From a virus: a stretch of 38,837 bases of DNA. Both the position numbers and the translations under genes were made by a program. The stretch's first letter is position 1, and every line of letters starts with the position of its first letter. The DNA lies in IMG/VR virus record IMGVR_UViG_3300044655_000285, positions 1 to 38,837 of that record, one strand, 5' to 3'. Positions 21,831-30,001 of this stretch are shown here, piece by piece. The notes beneath the pieces were generated by a model. The model was given only the letters and a program-made list of their open reading frames with translations. It was not told where the DNA came from and ran no database searches.

Positions 21831-23900
21831 ATGACTACTAGTAGAGGTATTTACAGAGCACCTGGTGGGGTTGGAGATGCAGTAGCAGATACAAGTAACC
21901 AGTCTGCCACAGCTGTTGCGGCTGCGGCTGCGGCTGAAGCTAGTGCATTAGCAGCTGCTTCTAGTGCTACAACTGCCGCTGGATCTGCAACTAGTGCCTC
22001 ATCAAGTGCAACTACTGCTACCAGTCAGGCAACTTCTGCAACAAGTTCAGCAAGTGCTGCAACCACTTCTGCTAGTAATGCTGCTACAAGTGCAACAGCT
22101 GCCCAAACTGCTGAAACAAATGCAGAGACTGCTGAAACTAATGCTATAGCTAGTGCAGAGTTAGCTCAGGATTGGGCTACTAAAACTACAGGGCCAGTTG
22201 CAGGGAGTGAATACTCTGCTAAATATAATGCAACTCTTGCAGCAACTTCTGCAAATAATGCAAGTACTTCTGCAAGTGCTGCTTCAAGCAGTGCTTCTTC
22301 TGCCTCATTAAGTGAATCAACAGCTATAACAAAAGCTTTAGAAGCTTCTACTAGTGCATCTAGTGCGGCAACGTCTGCAACTAATGCTTCTACATCAGCA
22401 TTAACAGCTACAACTAAAGCAAGTGAGGCTAGTTCTTCAGCTTCTAGTGCCGCATCTTCAGCATCAACAGCAACTACACAAGCCTCTAATGCTTCTACTA
22501 GTGCTTCTACTGCAACTACACAAGCTGGAATTGCTACAACTAAAGCAGGAGAAGCTGCTACTAGTGCATCTAATGCAGCATCAAGTGCATCAGCTTCAAG
22601 TACATCTGCTACAAATTCTGCTAACAGTGCTACTGCTGCAAGTACAGCTCAAACAGCAGCCGAAACTGCTTTATCTTCTACACAAGCTATCTATGATAAT
22701 TTTGATGATAGGTACCTAGGGGCTAAAGCAACAGATCCTACACTAGATAATGATGGTAATGCTCTAGTTATTGGAGCTTTATTTTTTAGTACAACAGACA
22801 ACATTATGAAAGTGTATACTTCAACAGGATGGTTGTCTGCTTATGCTTCTTCATCAGGAGGTTTATTAGCAAGTAATAATTTATCAGACGTAGCTAGTAG
22901 TTCAGCATCTAGAACAAATTTAGGTTTAGGTTCTATTGCAACTCAAAATTCTAATTCAGTAAGTATTACTGGAGGAACAATTGATGGTGTAAGTCTACTT
23001 AATATTGTTGATTTAGATGTAGCTAATAATGTTCAGATTGATGGTAACTTAACTGTATCTGGTACTACTGTAACTATTAATGCTACAAATTTAGCTGTTG
23101 AAGATAATATGATTTATCTTAATGAAGGGTCTATAGTATCAAACCCAGACTTAGGTATTGCAGGTAATTACAATGATGGTACTTATCGCCATGCTGGTAT
23201 GTTTAGAGATGCTTCAGATGGTCGTTGGAAATTCTTTCACCAATATACATTAGAACCTGATGCTTCTGCTTATATAGATACAAGTCATGCTTCTTTTGCT
23301 TTAGCTGACTTACAAATTAATACTCTTTATGGAAATGTATCTGGTAATGTTACAGGTAATTTAACTGGTAATGCAGATACTGTTACAAATGGAGTAGTTA
23401 CATCTGGAAGTTACTCAGATCCTTCTTGGATTGTATCATTAGATGATGGCAAAGTACTCCCATCAATGACTGGTAACTCTGGAAAAGTTTTATTTACTGA
23501 TGGTTCTAATAGTTATTGGGGAACTGTAGATTTAACTACTAAAGCAAATACTGATGGGTCTAATGCTACAGGTACTTGGGCAATATCTATCAGTGGAAAT
23601 GCTGCTACAGTAACTAATGGAGTATATACTTCAGGTAGTTATTCTAATCCATCTTGGATTACTAGTTTAAATTATTCTAAGCTTACTGGGACTATTCCAA
23701 CATGGAATCAAAATACAACAGGAAATGCAGCAACTGCTACAAACTCAACAAACGCAACAAAACTTGTTACTACAAATTGGACTGTAGAAGAAGTATCAGG
23801 CGCATTGCATTTTAAAGTTGGCGGAGTTGCAAAAGCTAAACTTGATTCAAACGGAAACTTAACTGTTGTTGGTAACGTAACAGCTTACGGAACTATTTAA
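21831..23900 (+). CDS. Tail fibre protein with long Ala/Ser/Thr-rich shaft
   Basis: The 689-residue protein has a short N-terminus (TTSRGIYRAPGGVGDAVADT) and then about 260 residues made almost only of Ala, Ser, Thr and Asn in heptad-like order, broken by WATKTTGPVAGSEYSAKYNA near 113. This is a trimeric coiled shaft. A beta-rich middle (NNLSDVASSSASRTNLGLGS near 347; GNLTVSGTTVTI near 403) follows. Two repeats, GNADTVTNGVVTSGSYSDPSW and GNAATVTNGVYTSGSYSNPSW, precede the tip. Such repeats are common in fibres of aquatic phages. GAGG six bases before the ATG supports the start. It probably carries or anchors receptor-binding parts. Confidence 0.88.
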   Translation: MTTSRGIYRAPGGVGDAVADTSNQSATAVAAAAAAEASALAAASSATTAAGSATSASSSATTATSQATSATSSASAATTSASNAATSATAAQTAETNAETAETNAIASAELAQDWATKTTGPVAGSEYSAKYNATLAATSANNASTSASAASSSASSASLSESTAITKALEASTSASSAATSATNASTSALTATTKASEASSSASSAASSASTATTQASNASTSASTATTQAGIATTKAGEAATSASNAASSASASSTSATNSANSATAASTAQTAAETALSSTQAIYDNFDDRYLGAKATDPTLDNDGNALVIGALFFSTTDNIMKVYTSTGWLSAYASSSGGLLASNNLSDVASSSASRTNLGLGSIATQNSNSVSITGGTIDGVSLLNIVDLDVANNVQIDGNLTVSGTTVTINATNLAVEDNMIYLNEGSIVSNPDLGIAGNYNDGTYRHAGMFRDASDGRWKFFHQYTLEPDASAYIDTSHASFALADLQINTLYGNVSGNVTGNLTGNADTVTNGVVTSGSYSDPSWIVSLDDGKVLPSMTGNSGKVLFTDGSNSYWGTVDLTTKANTDGSNATGTWAISISGNAATVTNGVYTSGSYSNPSWITSLNYSKLTGTIPTWNQNTTGNAATATNSTNATKLVTTNWTVEEVSGALHFKVGGVAKAKLDSNGNLTVVGNVTAYGTI

Positions 23901-23902
23901 TT

Positions 23903-25360
23903 ATGGCATTAAACTCATCAGGAAAAATTAGTCTTGCTGGATCCACTGCTGGAGAATCTGTTGCATTAGAGCTTGGAAAGTCTGCAACTGGCATGATTAG
24001 CATGAATGACACTGTTGTTCGTGCGCTTGCTGGCATTTCAACTGGCGTTATTCAGCTTGATGATTTTTATGGAAAAAGCTCTGAATCATTTTGGATTGCA
24101 TGTATTAACGGATTAACAAACACCCCTAGGATGGCTGATAGGCATAATATAGATGTAGATGCAGCTGGAAACTTATATGTTTCAATACTAACATCCAATA
24201 CATCAAATGCCAGCATATTGCGATACCTTGTTAAGCTAAATCCACAAGGACAAGTTTTATTTTCAAGAGTTTTTGGAAACGCAACAAATCCTTCAACTGG
24301 GAACGTTGGTACAAATTACGTTTACGTTGATAACGTAAATTCTTGGTATTATTTATTTGATAGCAATACGCTTGCAGCAACTACAGCTAATACATACACA
24401 AGAATCAGAAAATTTGATTTGAATGGCAATTTTATTTCAACTCAAATGGATTGGCATAAACCAAACAATTCATCAACCACACAAAGAACTGAGCCAACAT
24501 CTGTAACAAGAATGGAAAACGGAAATATTCTTGTTACTTACGGCGTTGGTCGAGGCGTAAATGTTGTTTATAACTCTGATTTTACTTCAATTGTTTGGAG
24601 GCAAGGTTATTCATCTTCAACTGAATCATATAGTGGAGCTATAATCCCAAGCACTACATCAATGGTTAATTATAATGGCCGTATAAATAAATTTAGTTAT
24701 ACTGGCGCTCTTGAAAAACAAATTAACCCTTCTTCTGGAGGATTGGCCGAATGTGCAGTTACAGCAACATCTGCTGGAGTTTTTACTATATACAGAGGAT
24801 CTAGCTCCGCTACGCCGCCTGAAACTGATATATTTATTAAGCTTAACAATAATTTAGATTTTGTATCTGCGGTATATTTTCAAAAAACTACGGCTACTCG
24901 CTACGATACCAATGCAGTAAATGCGGCGTTTGATTCAAGTGGGAATATTTACGCAGTAGGTTGCTCTAATCAATCCCCATCAGTCGCGCCTTACTTTACA
25001 CTGTATAAATTAGATTCCAACTTAAATGTTATTTGGCAAAGGGCAATTACTATTAGCCCAAATCCAAACTTTTTTGGCGGAACCACTCTTGCATTAAAAA
25101 GCCAAATTCGAATAATTGGTAATTCGCTGTATATAAACACTGGGCGCTTTGTATTTAAATTAAATACCAACGGAAGTGGAACTGGAACATATAGCGTAAA
25201 TGGATTTACTGTGACCTATTCAGCATTAAGTTTAGCTGCGGTTCCAATAACATACGCATTAACAACTACAGCTCTTTGGGCAACGCCAAGTATTGCTACA
25301 GGATCAATATCGCAAACCGATACAAATGTTACATTAACAGCAAGCGTGCAAAACGTATAA
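23903..25360 (+). CDS. Receptor-binding / tail protein with beta-propeller-like repeats
   Basis: The 485-residue protein begins with a module seen in aquatic phage tail proteins, MALNSSGKISLAGSTAGESV, with the pattern SATGMISMND and GVIQLDDFYGKSS. The rest has blade-like repeats with xDxxGNxYV signatures: DVDAAGNLYVS near 86, FDLNGNF near 170, FDSSGNIYAVG near 344 and LDSNLNVIWQR near 368. This suggests an SBBP/NHL-type propeller used for surface binding. Codon choice differs from neighbours (more GGA, GCA, ACA, GCG and fewer GCT/ACT/GGT), pointing to recent exchange. It starts two bases after the fibre stop. Confidence 0.75.
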   Translation: MALNSSGKISLAGSTAGESVALELGKSATGMISMNDTVVRALAGISTGVIQLDDFYGKSSESFWIACINGLTNTPRMADRHNIDVDAAGNLYVSILTSNTSNASILRYLVKLNPQGQVLFSRVFGNATNPSTGNVGTNYVYVDNVNSWYYLFDSNTLAATTANTYTRIRKFDLNGNFISTQMDWHKPNNSSTTQRTEPTSVTRMENGNILVTYGVGRGVNVVYNSDFTSIVWRQGYSSSTESYSGAIIPSTTSMVNYNGRINKFSYTGALEKQINPSSGGLAECAVTATSAGVFTIYRGSSSATPPETDIFIKLNNNLDFVSAVYFQKTTATRYDTNAVNAAFDSSGNIYAVGCSNQSPSVAPYFTLYKLDSNLNVIWQRAITISPNPNFFGGTTLALKSQIRIIGNSLYINTGRFVFKLNTNGSGTGTYSVNGFTVTYSALSLAAVPITYALTTTALWATPSIATGSISQTDTNVTLTASVQNV

Positions 25361-25400
25361 ATAAATGACAGATCTTGAACTTATAACTAAGGATTAAGGA

Positions 25401-25580
25401 ATGACTCCTGAAGAACAAAAAGAAATACACAAAGCTGCTATTAAAGAAGCTATAGGAGAGTGGCTAGATAAGCAGTTCATTACCTTAGGTAAGTGGACTC
25501 TTAAAGGATTATCTGCAATGGGCTTAGCAGTGCTTGTTTATCTGTGGGCAGCTGCTCATGGATGGACTATTAAACTATGA
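25401..25580 (+). CDS. Small membrane protein of the lysis cluster, 59 aa
   Basis: An ATG at 25401 directly after AAGGA opens 59 codons. A charged amphipathic N-half (MTPEEQKEIHKAAIKEAIGE, then WLDKQF) is followed by one transmembrane segment (LSAMGLAVLVYLWAAA). Its stop overlaps the endolysin ATG. Similar small proteins sit beside endolysins in many podoviruses and are holin or anti-holin candidates. A ten-codon frame MTDLELITKD just upstream (25364-25396) may be a relic of a longer N-terminus. Confidence 0.7.
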   Translation: MTPEEQKEIHKAAIKEAIGEWLDKQFITLGKWTLKGLSAMGLAVLVYLWAAAHGWTIKL

Positions 25581-25990
25581 TTAACTCTCGTAAGTTAGAA
25601 GACCTGCATCCAAAGGTTAAAACTCTTTGCGAAAAGTTTATTGCTTCTTGTGATAAACAAGGTATTGATATTTTAATTACTTCTACATACAGAGATGGGG
25701 AATCACAAAGTGCTTTATATACTCAAGGTAGAACTACTCCTGGAAAGATTGTTACAAATGCTAATGCTGGACAATCCTTCCACAACTGGCGTGTTGCTTT
25801 CGATTTTGTACCATTAGTAAATGGTAAGGCTCAATGGTCTGATGTAGGGCTATTTACTAAGTGTGGAGAAATAGCAGAGTCTGTTGGATTAGAGTGGGCT
25901 GGACGTTGGACTAAGTTTAAAGAGTTAGCACATTGTCAATATACTAATGGATTAAAGTTAGCAGACTTTCAAGCAGGTAAAACATTTTGA
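25577..25990 (+). CDS. Endolysin, M15-family peptidoglycan peptidase
   Basis: The 137-residue enzyme has the LAS-type zinc peptidase layout: TSTYRDGESQSALYTQGRTT near 37, the zinc ligands His in QSFHNW near 72 and Asp in VAFDFVP near 78, and the third His in ELAHCQY near 119, with the catalytic Glu/Asp region GLEWAGRW between. It resembles L-alanyl-D-glutamate / D-Ala-D-Ala peptidases such as the T5 endolysin and cuts peptide stems of peptidoglycan. No signal peptide is seen, so a holin is needed for export. Genes overlap on both sides. Confidence 0.92.
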   Translation: MINSRKLEDLHPKVKTLCEKFIASCDKQGIDILITSTYRDGESQSALYTQGRTTPGKIVTNANAGQSFHNWRVAFDFVPLVNGKAQWSDVGLFTKCGEIAESVGLEWAGRWTKFKELAHCQYTNGLKLADFQAGKTF

Positions 25991-26178
25991 GTAAACCTTG
26001 GTATAAAAGTAAAACAGTTTGGTTTAATGCAGCTTCGGCTGCTTTAATTGCTATTGAATCTAGTATACATGTTCTTCAAGATGTGCTAGGTCCAGCTTCT
26101 TATCTTCCTCTAGTTGGCTTAGTAGCTGCAGGTAATATTATATTAAGAACAGTATCAACAGGTAAACTTACTAGATGA
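25987..26178 (+). CDS. Holin-like membrane protein, 63 aa, TTG start
   Basis: The start is a TTG at 25987 that overlaps the endolysin stop. The start MSKPWYKSKTVWFN is typical of short phage membrane proteins beside endolysins. Two hydrophobic stretches follow, AASAALIAIESSIHVL and YLPLVGLVAAGNIILR, with a basic end (TGKLTR). Size, two segments and position make it the best holin candidate here, together with the 59-aa protein upstream. Confidence 0.7.
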   Translation: MSKPWYKSKTVWFNAASAALIAIESSIHVLQDVLGPASYLPLVGLVAAGNIILRTVSTGKLTR

Positions 26179-26621
26179 TTACTATTTTAGCACAGAAGTA
26201 TTGGAAACAGCTTGCAGGAATAGCCTTAATTCTCATTATCTTTTTGTTTGGATGGTATAAGGGCTATAGTTATGAACATGAGAAATTTAGTGCCTTTGTG
26301 TTGCAAACAGAAGTTAATGCTAAATTACAAGAACAAAAAGTAGAAGAGTTACAAAAGTCTCAGAAGAAAGTAACAGATAATGTATCTAAAGGATATTCAA
26401 ATGCTATTAAGAAGTTTAGTACTACTACTGTTAGTAAGCGGGTGTACAACAATACAACCTCAAGCAGTGAAGTGTCCAACATACCCAACTCCACCAGCAC
26501 AGTTGATGGAGAAACCAAGAGCAATTTATCTAGTACCATCAGAGATTGTTCCTTAGATGTAATACAATTACTTTATTTGCAACAATGGATTAAAGAACAA
26601 GAGATTATTAATGAGTGGTAA
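26175..26621 (+). CDS. Rz-like inner-membrane spanin
   Basis: The 148-residue protein has one N-terminal transmembrane anchor (LAGIALILIIFLFGWYKGY near 13-31) and then a long periplasmic helix with heptads (NAKLQEQKVEELQKSQKKV). It has a Ser/Thr-rich section and a final helix (LDVIQLLYLQQWIKEQ). This is the i-spanin layout. A lipoprotein gene for the outer-membrane partner is nested inside it in the +1 frame. The pair should fuse inner and outer membranes at lysis, which implies a Gram-negative host. It overlaps the holin-like gene. Confidence 0.9.
   Translation: MITILAQKYWKQLAGIALILIIFLFGWYKGYSYEHEKFSAFVLQTEVNAKLQEQKVEELQKSQKKVTDNVSKGYSNAIKKFSTTTVSKRVYNNTTSSSEVSNIPNSTSTVDGETKSNLSSTIRDCSLDVIQLLYLQQWIKEQEIINEW
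26401..26556 (+). CDS. Rz1-like outer-membrane spanin lipoprotein, nested in Rz
   Basis: An ATG at 26401, with AAAGGA seven bases upstream, opens 51 codons wholly inside the Rz gene in the +1 frame. The product MLLRSLVLLLLVSGC has a signal peptide and a lipobox (LVSGC, Cys15). It is followed by a Pro-rich mature part, CPTYPTPPAQLMEKP, the pattern of lambda Rz1. The lipidated Cys should anchor it in the outer membrane facing the Rz helix. The region where the frames overlap encodes the Ser/Thr-rich part of Rz, which is free to vary. Confidence 0.9.
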   Translation: MLLRSLVLLLLVSGCTTIQPQAVKCPTYPTPPAQLMEKPRAIYLVPSEIVP

Positions 26622-26632
26622 TTAAAAAGTAG

Positions 26633-26661
26633 TTGACAAATATACTATATTGTGGTATAAT
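26633..26661 (+). promoter_or_regulatory. Sigma70-type promoter for tail-tube and ejection genes
   Basis: TTGACA at 26633-26638, 17 bp, TATAAT at 26656-26661 with TGG before it. GTGGTATAA is repeated directly 10 bases downstream. The next ATG is 25 bases after the -10 box, giving a very short leader. Confidence 0.9.
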
Positions 26662-26685
26662 TGTGGTATAACTTAGGAAAGTATA

Positions 26686-27327
26686 ATGAATTATTTAGAT
26701 ATTGTCAATAGTATTTTACGTAGACTTAGAGAAAATGAGGTGTCTTCTGTTCAAGAAACTCCTTATAGTAAACTTATTGGCGATCTAGTTAATGTAGTTA
26801 AAAGAGAAGTAGAGGACACTTGGGATTGGTCGGCTCTACGTACAACATTAACTGCAGTAACTACTAGTACTTTATTTAACTATGAACTACAAGGTTCTAC
26901 TACTCGTATTAGAATCTTAGATATGTTTAATGATACTGATAATATCATTATGCAACAACGTAGTACTAAGTGGTTTGATAGACAATTCTTACTTACAAAT
27001 CCTGAGAATGGTTCTCCATATTACTATAATTTTAATGGTGTTTCTTCAGATGGAGATAGTCAAGTAGACTTCTATCCAATCCCTGATGGAGCTTATAGTA
27101 TTAGAATTAACTGTATTATTCCTCAAGAGAAGTTAGTAAACAATACAGATAGAATACTTGTACCTGCTGATGTAGTTATTGAAGGTACTATTTCTCGTGC
27201 TATTTCAGAACGAGGAGATGATGGTGGTAATGCAGAACATGAAATGCGTTATCGTAGTATGTTGGCAGATTATATTGCTATTGAATCTGGTCAACGTATG
27301 GATGAAATTACTTGGAGTCCTTACTAA
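26686..27327 (+). CDS. Tail tubular protein A (T7 gp11-like adaptor)
   Basis: The 213-residue protein (MNYLDIVNSILRRLRENEV) matches gp11-type gatekeeper proteins: an N-terminal helical part (LIGDLVNVVKREVEDTWDWS, with ALRTTLT following), then beta strands (STTRIRILDM, QVDFYPIPDGAYSIRINCI), and a C-terminal helix with MRYRSMLADYIAIESG. It forms the ring under the portal. The gene follows a strong promoter and overlaps the next gene as TAATG. Confidence 0.92.
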   Translation: MNYLDIVNSILRRLRENEVSSVQETPYSKLIGDLVNVVKREVEDTWDWSALRTTLTAVTTSTLFNYELQGSTTRIRILDMFNDTDNIIMQQRSTKWFDRQFLLTNPENGSPYYYNFNGVSSDGDSQVDFYPIPDGAYSIRINCIIPQEKLVNNTDRILVPADVVIEGTISRAISERGDDGGNAEHEMRYRSMLADYIAIESGQRMDEITWSPY

Positions 27328-28928
27328 TGCCTGGTGCTTTAAAAGCAGCAAGTAATGCTACGCTAGGTTTCTTGGGTTTAAATACTCAAGAGAGTGGTGT
27401 GACTCTTGAATCAGGGTACGCTAAGAAAGCTATTAACTGTGTAATTGATAAGTATGGTAGGTTAGGTAGTCGTCGTGGATGGCAGACTCTAACAACTAAT
27501 AATGGTGATCTAGCAGACTCAGAGTATATTGAATCTATCTTTGAGTTTAGAGATGTAGGAGGTAACTCTACTTTCTTATCTGCTGGTGGTGGTAAGTTAT
27601 TCTCAGGTACTACTACATTAACTAGAAAATTAGTTTATGGAGCAGACTCTGGTGGTCCAGTTCCTTTAGTAACTCAACCTACATTTTCAGGTAATCGTTG
27701 GCAATGGGCAGCATTACAAGAAAATGCAGGAGCTGCTGCTGAGTCTTATGCCTTTGCTGCTCAAGGTGGTAATAGAATGATGGTATACAGAGAAGGTGCT
27801 CATAGTGGCCCTTATGTATTTCAAAGAATTGGTGATTATGGAACAGCCCCAAGTGGTTTAGGTTTATTTGATCCTGATTGTGTTCATGCTGCTTTTGGTA
27901 GATTATGGACTGGTAGAGTTACTGAAAATAAAACAACAGTATTCTATAGTAGACTTTTAGATGGTGCTCATTTTTCAGGTACAGGATCTGGATTACTAGA
28001 CATTGGTGCAGTAGTTGGAGGCAACGATGAAATTGTTGCTATTAGTTCTTACAATAAATTTTTAATTATCTTTTGTTCTAATAACATTGTTGTTTATGAT
28101 AATGCAGATGATCCTACTACAATTGCACTAGCTGATGTTATTAATGGTGTAGGTTGTATTGCTAGAGATTCTGTACAACAAACAGGTACTGACTTAATCT
28201 TTTTGTCTAAGAGTGGACTACGTTCTTTACGAAGAACTGTTGAAGAAAAGTCTATGCCAATGAGAGAGCTATCTCTTAACATTCGTGATGACTTGGTTAA
28301 TTATATTAATGGTGAAAGTCTTACTAATGTTAAAAGTGTTTACTTTGAAAGAGATGCTTTTTATTTATTAGTTTTACCTGGACTTAAACAATCTATTTAT
28401 TTTGATTTACGACAAACACTTCCTAATGGCGCTTCAAGAACTACCATATGGAATAACTTAGTACCTAAGGCTTTATGTGCTACTTATGATCGTAACTTAT
28501 ATTTAGGTATGGCTGGTGGTATAGGAAGATATTTTGGATATGACGATAGAGGGGACTCTTATCGTTTAGAGTATACTACTTCTAATACAGATGTAGGTGA
28601 ACCATTTACTCTTAAGTTTTTAAAGAAAGCTAAAGTAATTGTAATTGCATCAGGTACTCAAGACATTATTATTAAGTATGGTTTTGATTACAGTAATACT
28701 TCTTCTTCTAGAACTTATGCTAAAGACTTTGTATCTGGAGCTTCACAATATAATATTTCAGAGTATAACATTGGTGAGTTTACCTCTGGAACTTCTATCT
28801 CTGAGATTGATTTAAACTTAGGTGGGTCTGGTAAAGTACTAGAGTTTGGTGTTGAATGTACTATTGATGGTGCTCCAGTAAGCTTACAACAAATGACAGT
28901 GTATTTAAAAACAGGAAAATTAGCATGA
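27327..28928 (+). CDS. Tail tubular protein B / nozzle (T7 gp12 role)
   Basis: With the TAATG-coupled start at 27327 (MPGALKAASNATLGF) the product is 533 residues. Signature blocks are GVTLESGYAKKAINCVIDKYG and LGSRRGWQ near 43-50, GGKLFSG near 95, CVHAAFGRLWTGRV near 190 and LIFLSKSGLRSLRR near 300. The protein is beta-rich throughout, as expected for the nozzle beneath the gp11 ring. It is shorter than T7 gp12 (794 aa). A longer frame from 27312 has no better start. Confidence 0.88.
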   Translation: MPGALKAASNATLGFLGLNTQESGVTLESGYAKKAINCVIDKYGRLGSRRGWQTLTTNNGDLADSEYIESIFEFRDVGGNSTFLSAGGGKLFSGTTTLTRKLVYGADSGGPVPLVTQPTFSGNRWQWAALQENAGAAAESYAFAAQGGNRMMVYREGAHSGPYVFQRIGDYGTAPSGLGLFDPDCVHAAFGRLWTGRVTENKTTVFYSRLLDGAHFSGTGSGLLDIGAVVGGNDEIVAISSYNKFLIIFCSNNIVVYDNADDPTTIALADVINGVGCIARDSVQQTGTDLIFLSKSGLRSLRRTVEEKSMPMRELSLNIRDDLVNYINGESLTNVKSVYFERDAFYLLVLPGLKQSIYFDLRQTLPNGASRTTIWNNLVPKALCATYDRNLYLGMAGGIGRYFGYDDRGDSYRLEYTTSNTDVGEPFTLKFLKKAKVIVIASGTQDIIIKYGFDYSNTSSSRTYAKDFVSGASQYNISEYNIGEFTSGTSISEIDLNLGGSGKVLEFGVECTIDGAPVSLQQMTVYLKTGKLA

Positions 28929-29692
28929 GTAATTATGTAAAAGCAACTAACTTCTATTCTAAAGATGCTCTTCTTTCTGGGGATCCAGATAAGATTATTA
29001 AAGGAGCTGAGATTGATGATGAGTATAATGCTATTGCTGTAGCTGTTGCTACTAAAGCAGACTTAAATAGTCCTAACTTTACAGGTACTCCTACTGTACC
29101 TACTGCTCCTAGTACAACTAATACAACTCAAGTAGCCTCTACTGCTTATGTAACAACCGCTATTGGTAATCTTGGTACAATGAAGAGTCAAGATGCTGAT
29201 GATGTAGAAATTACTGGTGGTTCTATTACAGGTATTACAGATTTAGCTGTAGCTGATGGTGGTACAGGTGCTTCTACATTAAGTGCTAATGCAGTATTGT
29301 TAGGTAATGGTACAAGTGCTTTACAAACAGTTGCTCCTAGTACATCAGGTAATGTACTAACATCTAATGGAACCACATGGACAAGTGTTGCTCCTGCTGG
29401 TGGTATTGGTATAGGGCAAACTTGGCAACAAGTAACAAGAACACTAGGAACAACTTATACAAATTCTACTGGAAAACCAATTATGTTAATTGGTAATGCA
29501 GTACGTAATGCAGTATCTACGGCAGGTCTTAATTGTACAATTAATGGCGTTGAAGTTCCTTTATGTTATAACACTAACTCTGATGGTGGTAACGAATCTG
29601 TAGGCTCTATTATTATTCCTATAGATGCAACATATGTACTTACTACTAAAGGTGAATCTTTATCTAGCTATAGAATTTTTGAGTTACGATAA
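28925..29692 (+). CDS. Short tail fibre / fibre adaptor protein
   Basis: The 255-residue protein has an N-terminus typical of podoviral tail-attached fibres (NYVKATNFYSKDALLSGDP, IIKGAEIDDEYNAI), then PNFTGTPTVPTAPS and VASTAYVTTAIG, a repeat type common in fibres, and a Gly/Thr-rich shaft (VADGGTGASTLSAN). The tip (QTWQQVTRTLGTTYTNSTGK) is a compact beta domain. It may be the fibre that plugs into the tail, while the 689- and 485-aa proteins form the distal receptor-binding parts. The start overlaps the nozzle stop. Confidence 0.85.
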   Translation: MSNYVKATNFYSKDALLSGDPDKIIKGAEIDDEYNAIAVAVATKADLNSPNFTGTPTVPTAPSTTNTTQVASTAYVTTAIGNLGTMKSQDADDVEITGGSITGITDLAVADGGTGASTLSANAVLLGNGTSALQTVAPSTSGNVLTSNGTTWTSVAPAGGIGIGQTWQQVTRTLGTTYTNSTGKPIMLIGNAVRNAVSTAGLNCTINGVEVPLCYNTNSDGGNESVGSIIIPIDATYVLTTKGESLSSYRIFELR

Positions 29693-30001
29693 ATGCAAGG
29701 TAATGTAGTACAGATAGATAACGAATTACAAACAGTACTATTTGATTATGTTGAGGCACTAGGTAAAAAAATAATTATAGCTCACTGTGATGTACACAAG
29801 TGGACTAAAGAAACAAAACCAGTAATTCTGAATCAGATAAAAGAACTGGCAAGTAAACAGACTCTTCCGATATTTGTAGTGTGGAATGGTAAAGATAAAA
29901 AGTTTTTAAAATGGATAACAATGTGTGGCTTTGTCTTCTCAGGCTTTTCCACTACTGATTATGGTGAAGAGGAATATATGTATATCTGGAGTAACAAATG
30001 A
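29693..30001 (+). CDS. Small protein, 102 aa, possibly gp13-like
   Basis: The 102-residue protein (MQGNVVQIDNELQTVLFDYV) has an alpha/beta pattern with KKIIIAHCDVHKW, LPIFVVWNGKDKKFLKWITM and CGFVFSGF. The last part recalls the end of a GNAT fold, as in the gp13 family of T7-like internal virion assembly proteins, and the position before the large ejection proteins agrees. The acetyl-CoA binding loop is not visible, so an enzyme function is unlikely. It starts right after the fibre stop. Confidence 0.5.
   Translation: MQGNVVQIDNELQTVLFDYVEALGKKIIIAHCDVHKWTKETKPVILNQIKELASKQTLPIFVVWNGKDKKFLKWITMCGFVFSGFSTTDYGEEEYMYIWSNK

Noticed and set aside
21831-22700. Tandem DNA repeat or CRISPR-like array
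   Set aside because: The repetitive look comes from Ala/Ser/Thr codons of a fibre shaft; units have no fixed length or spacers.
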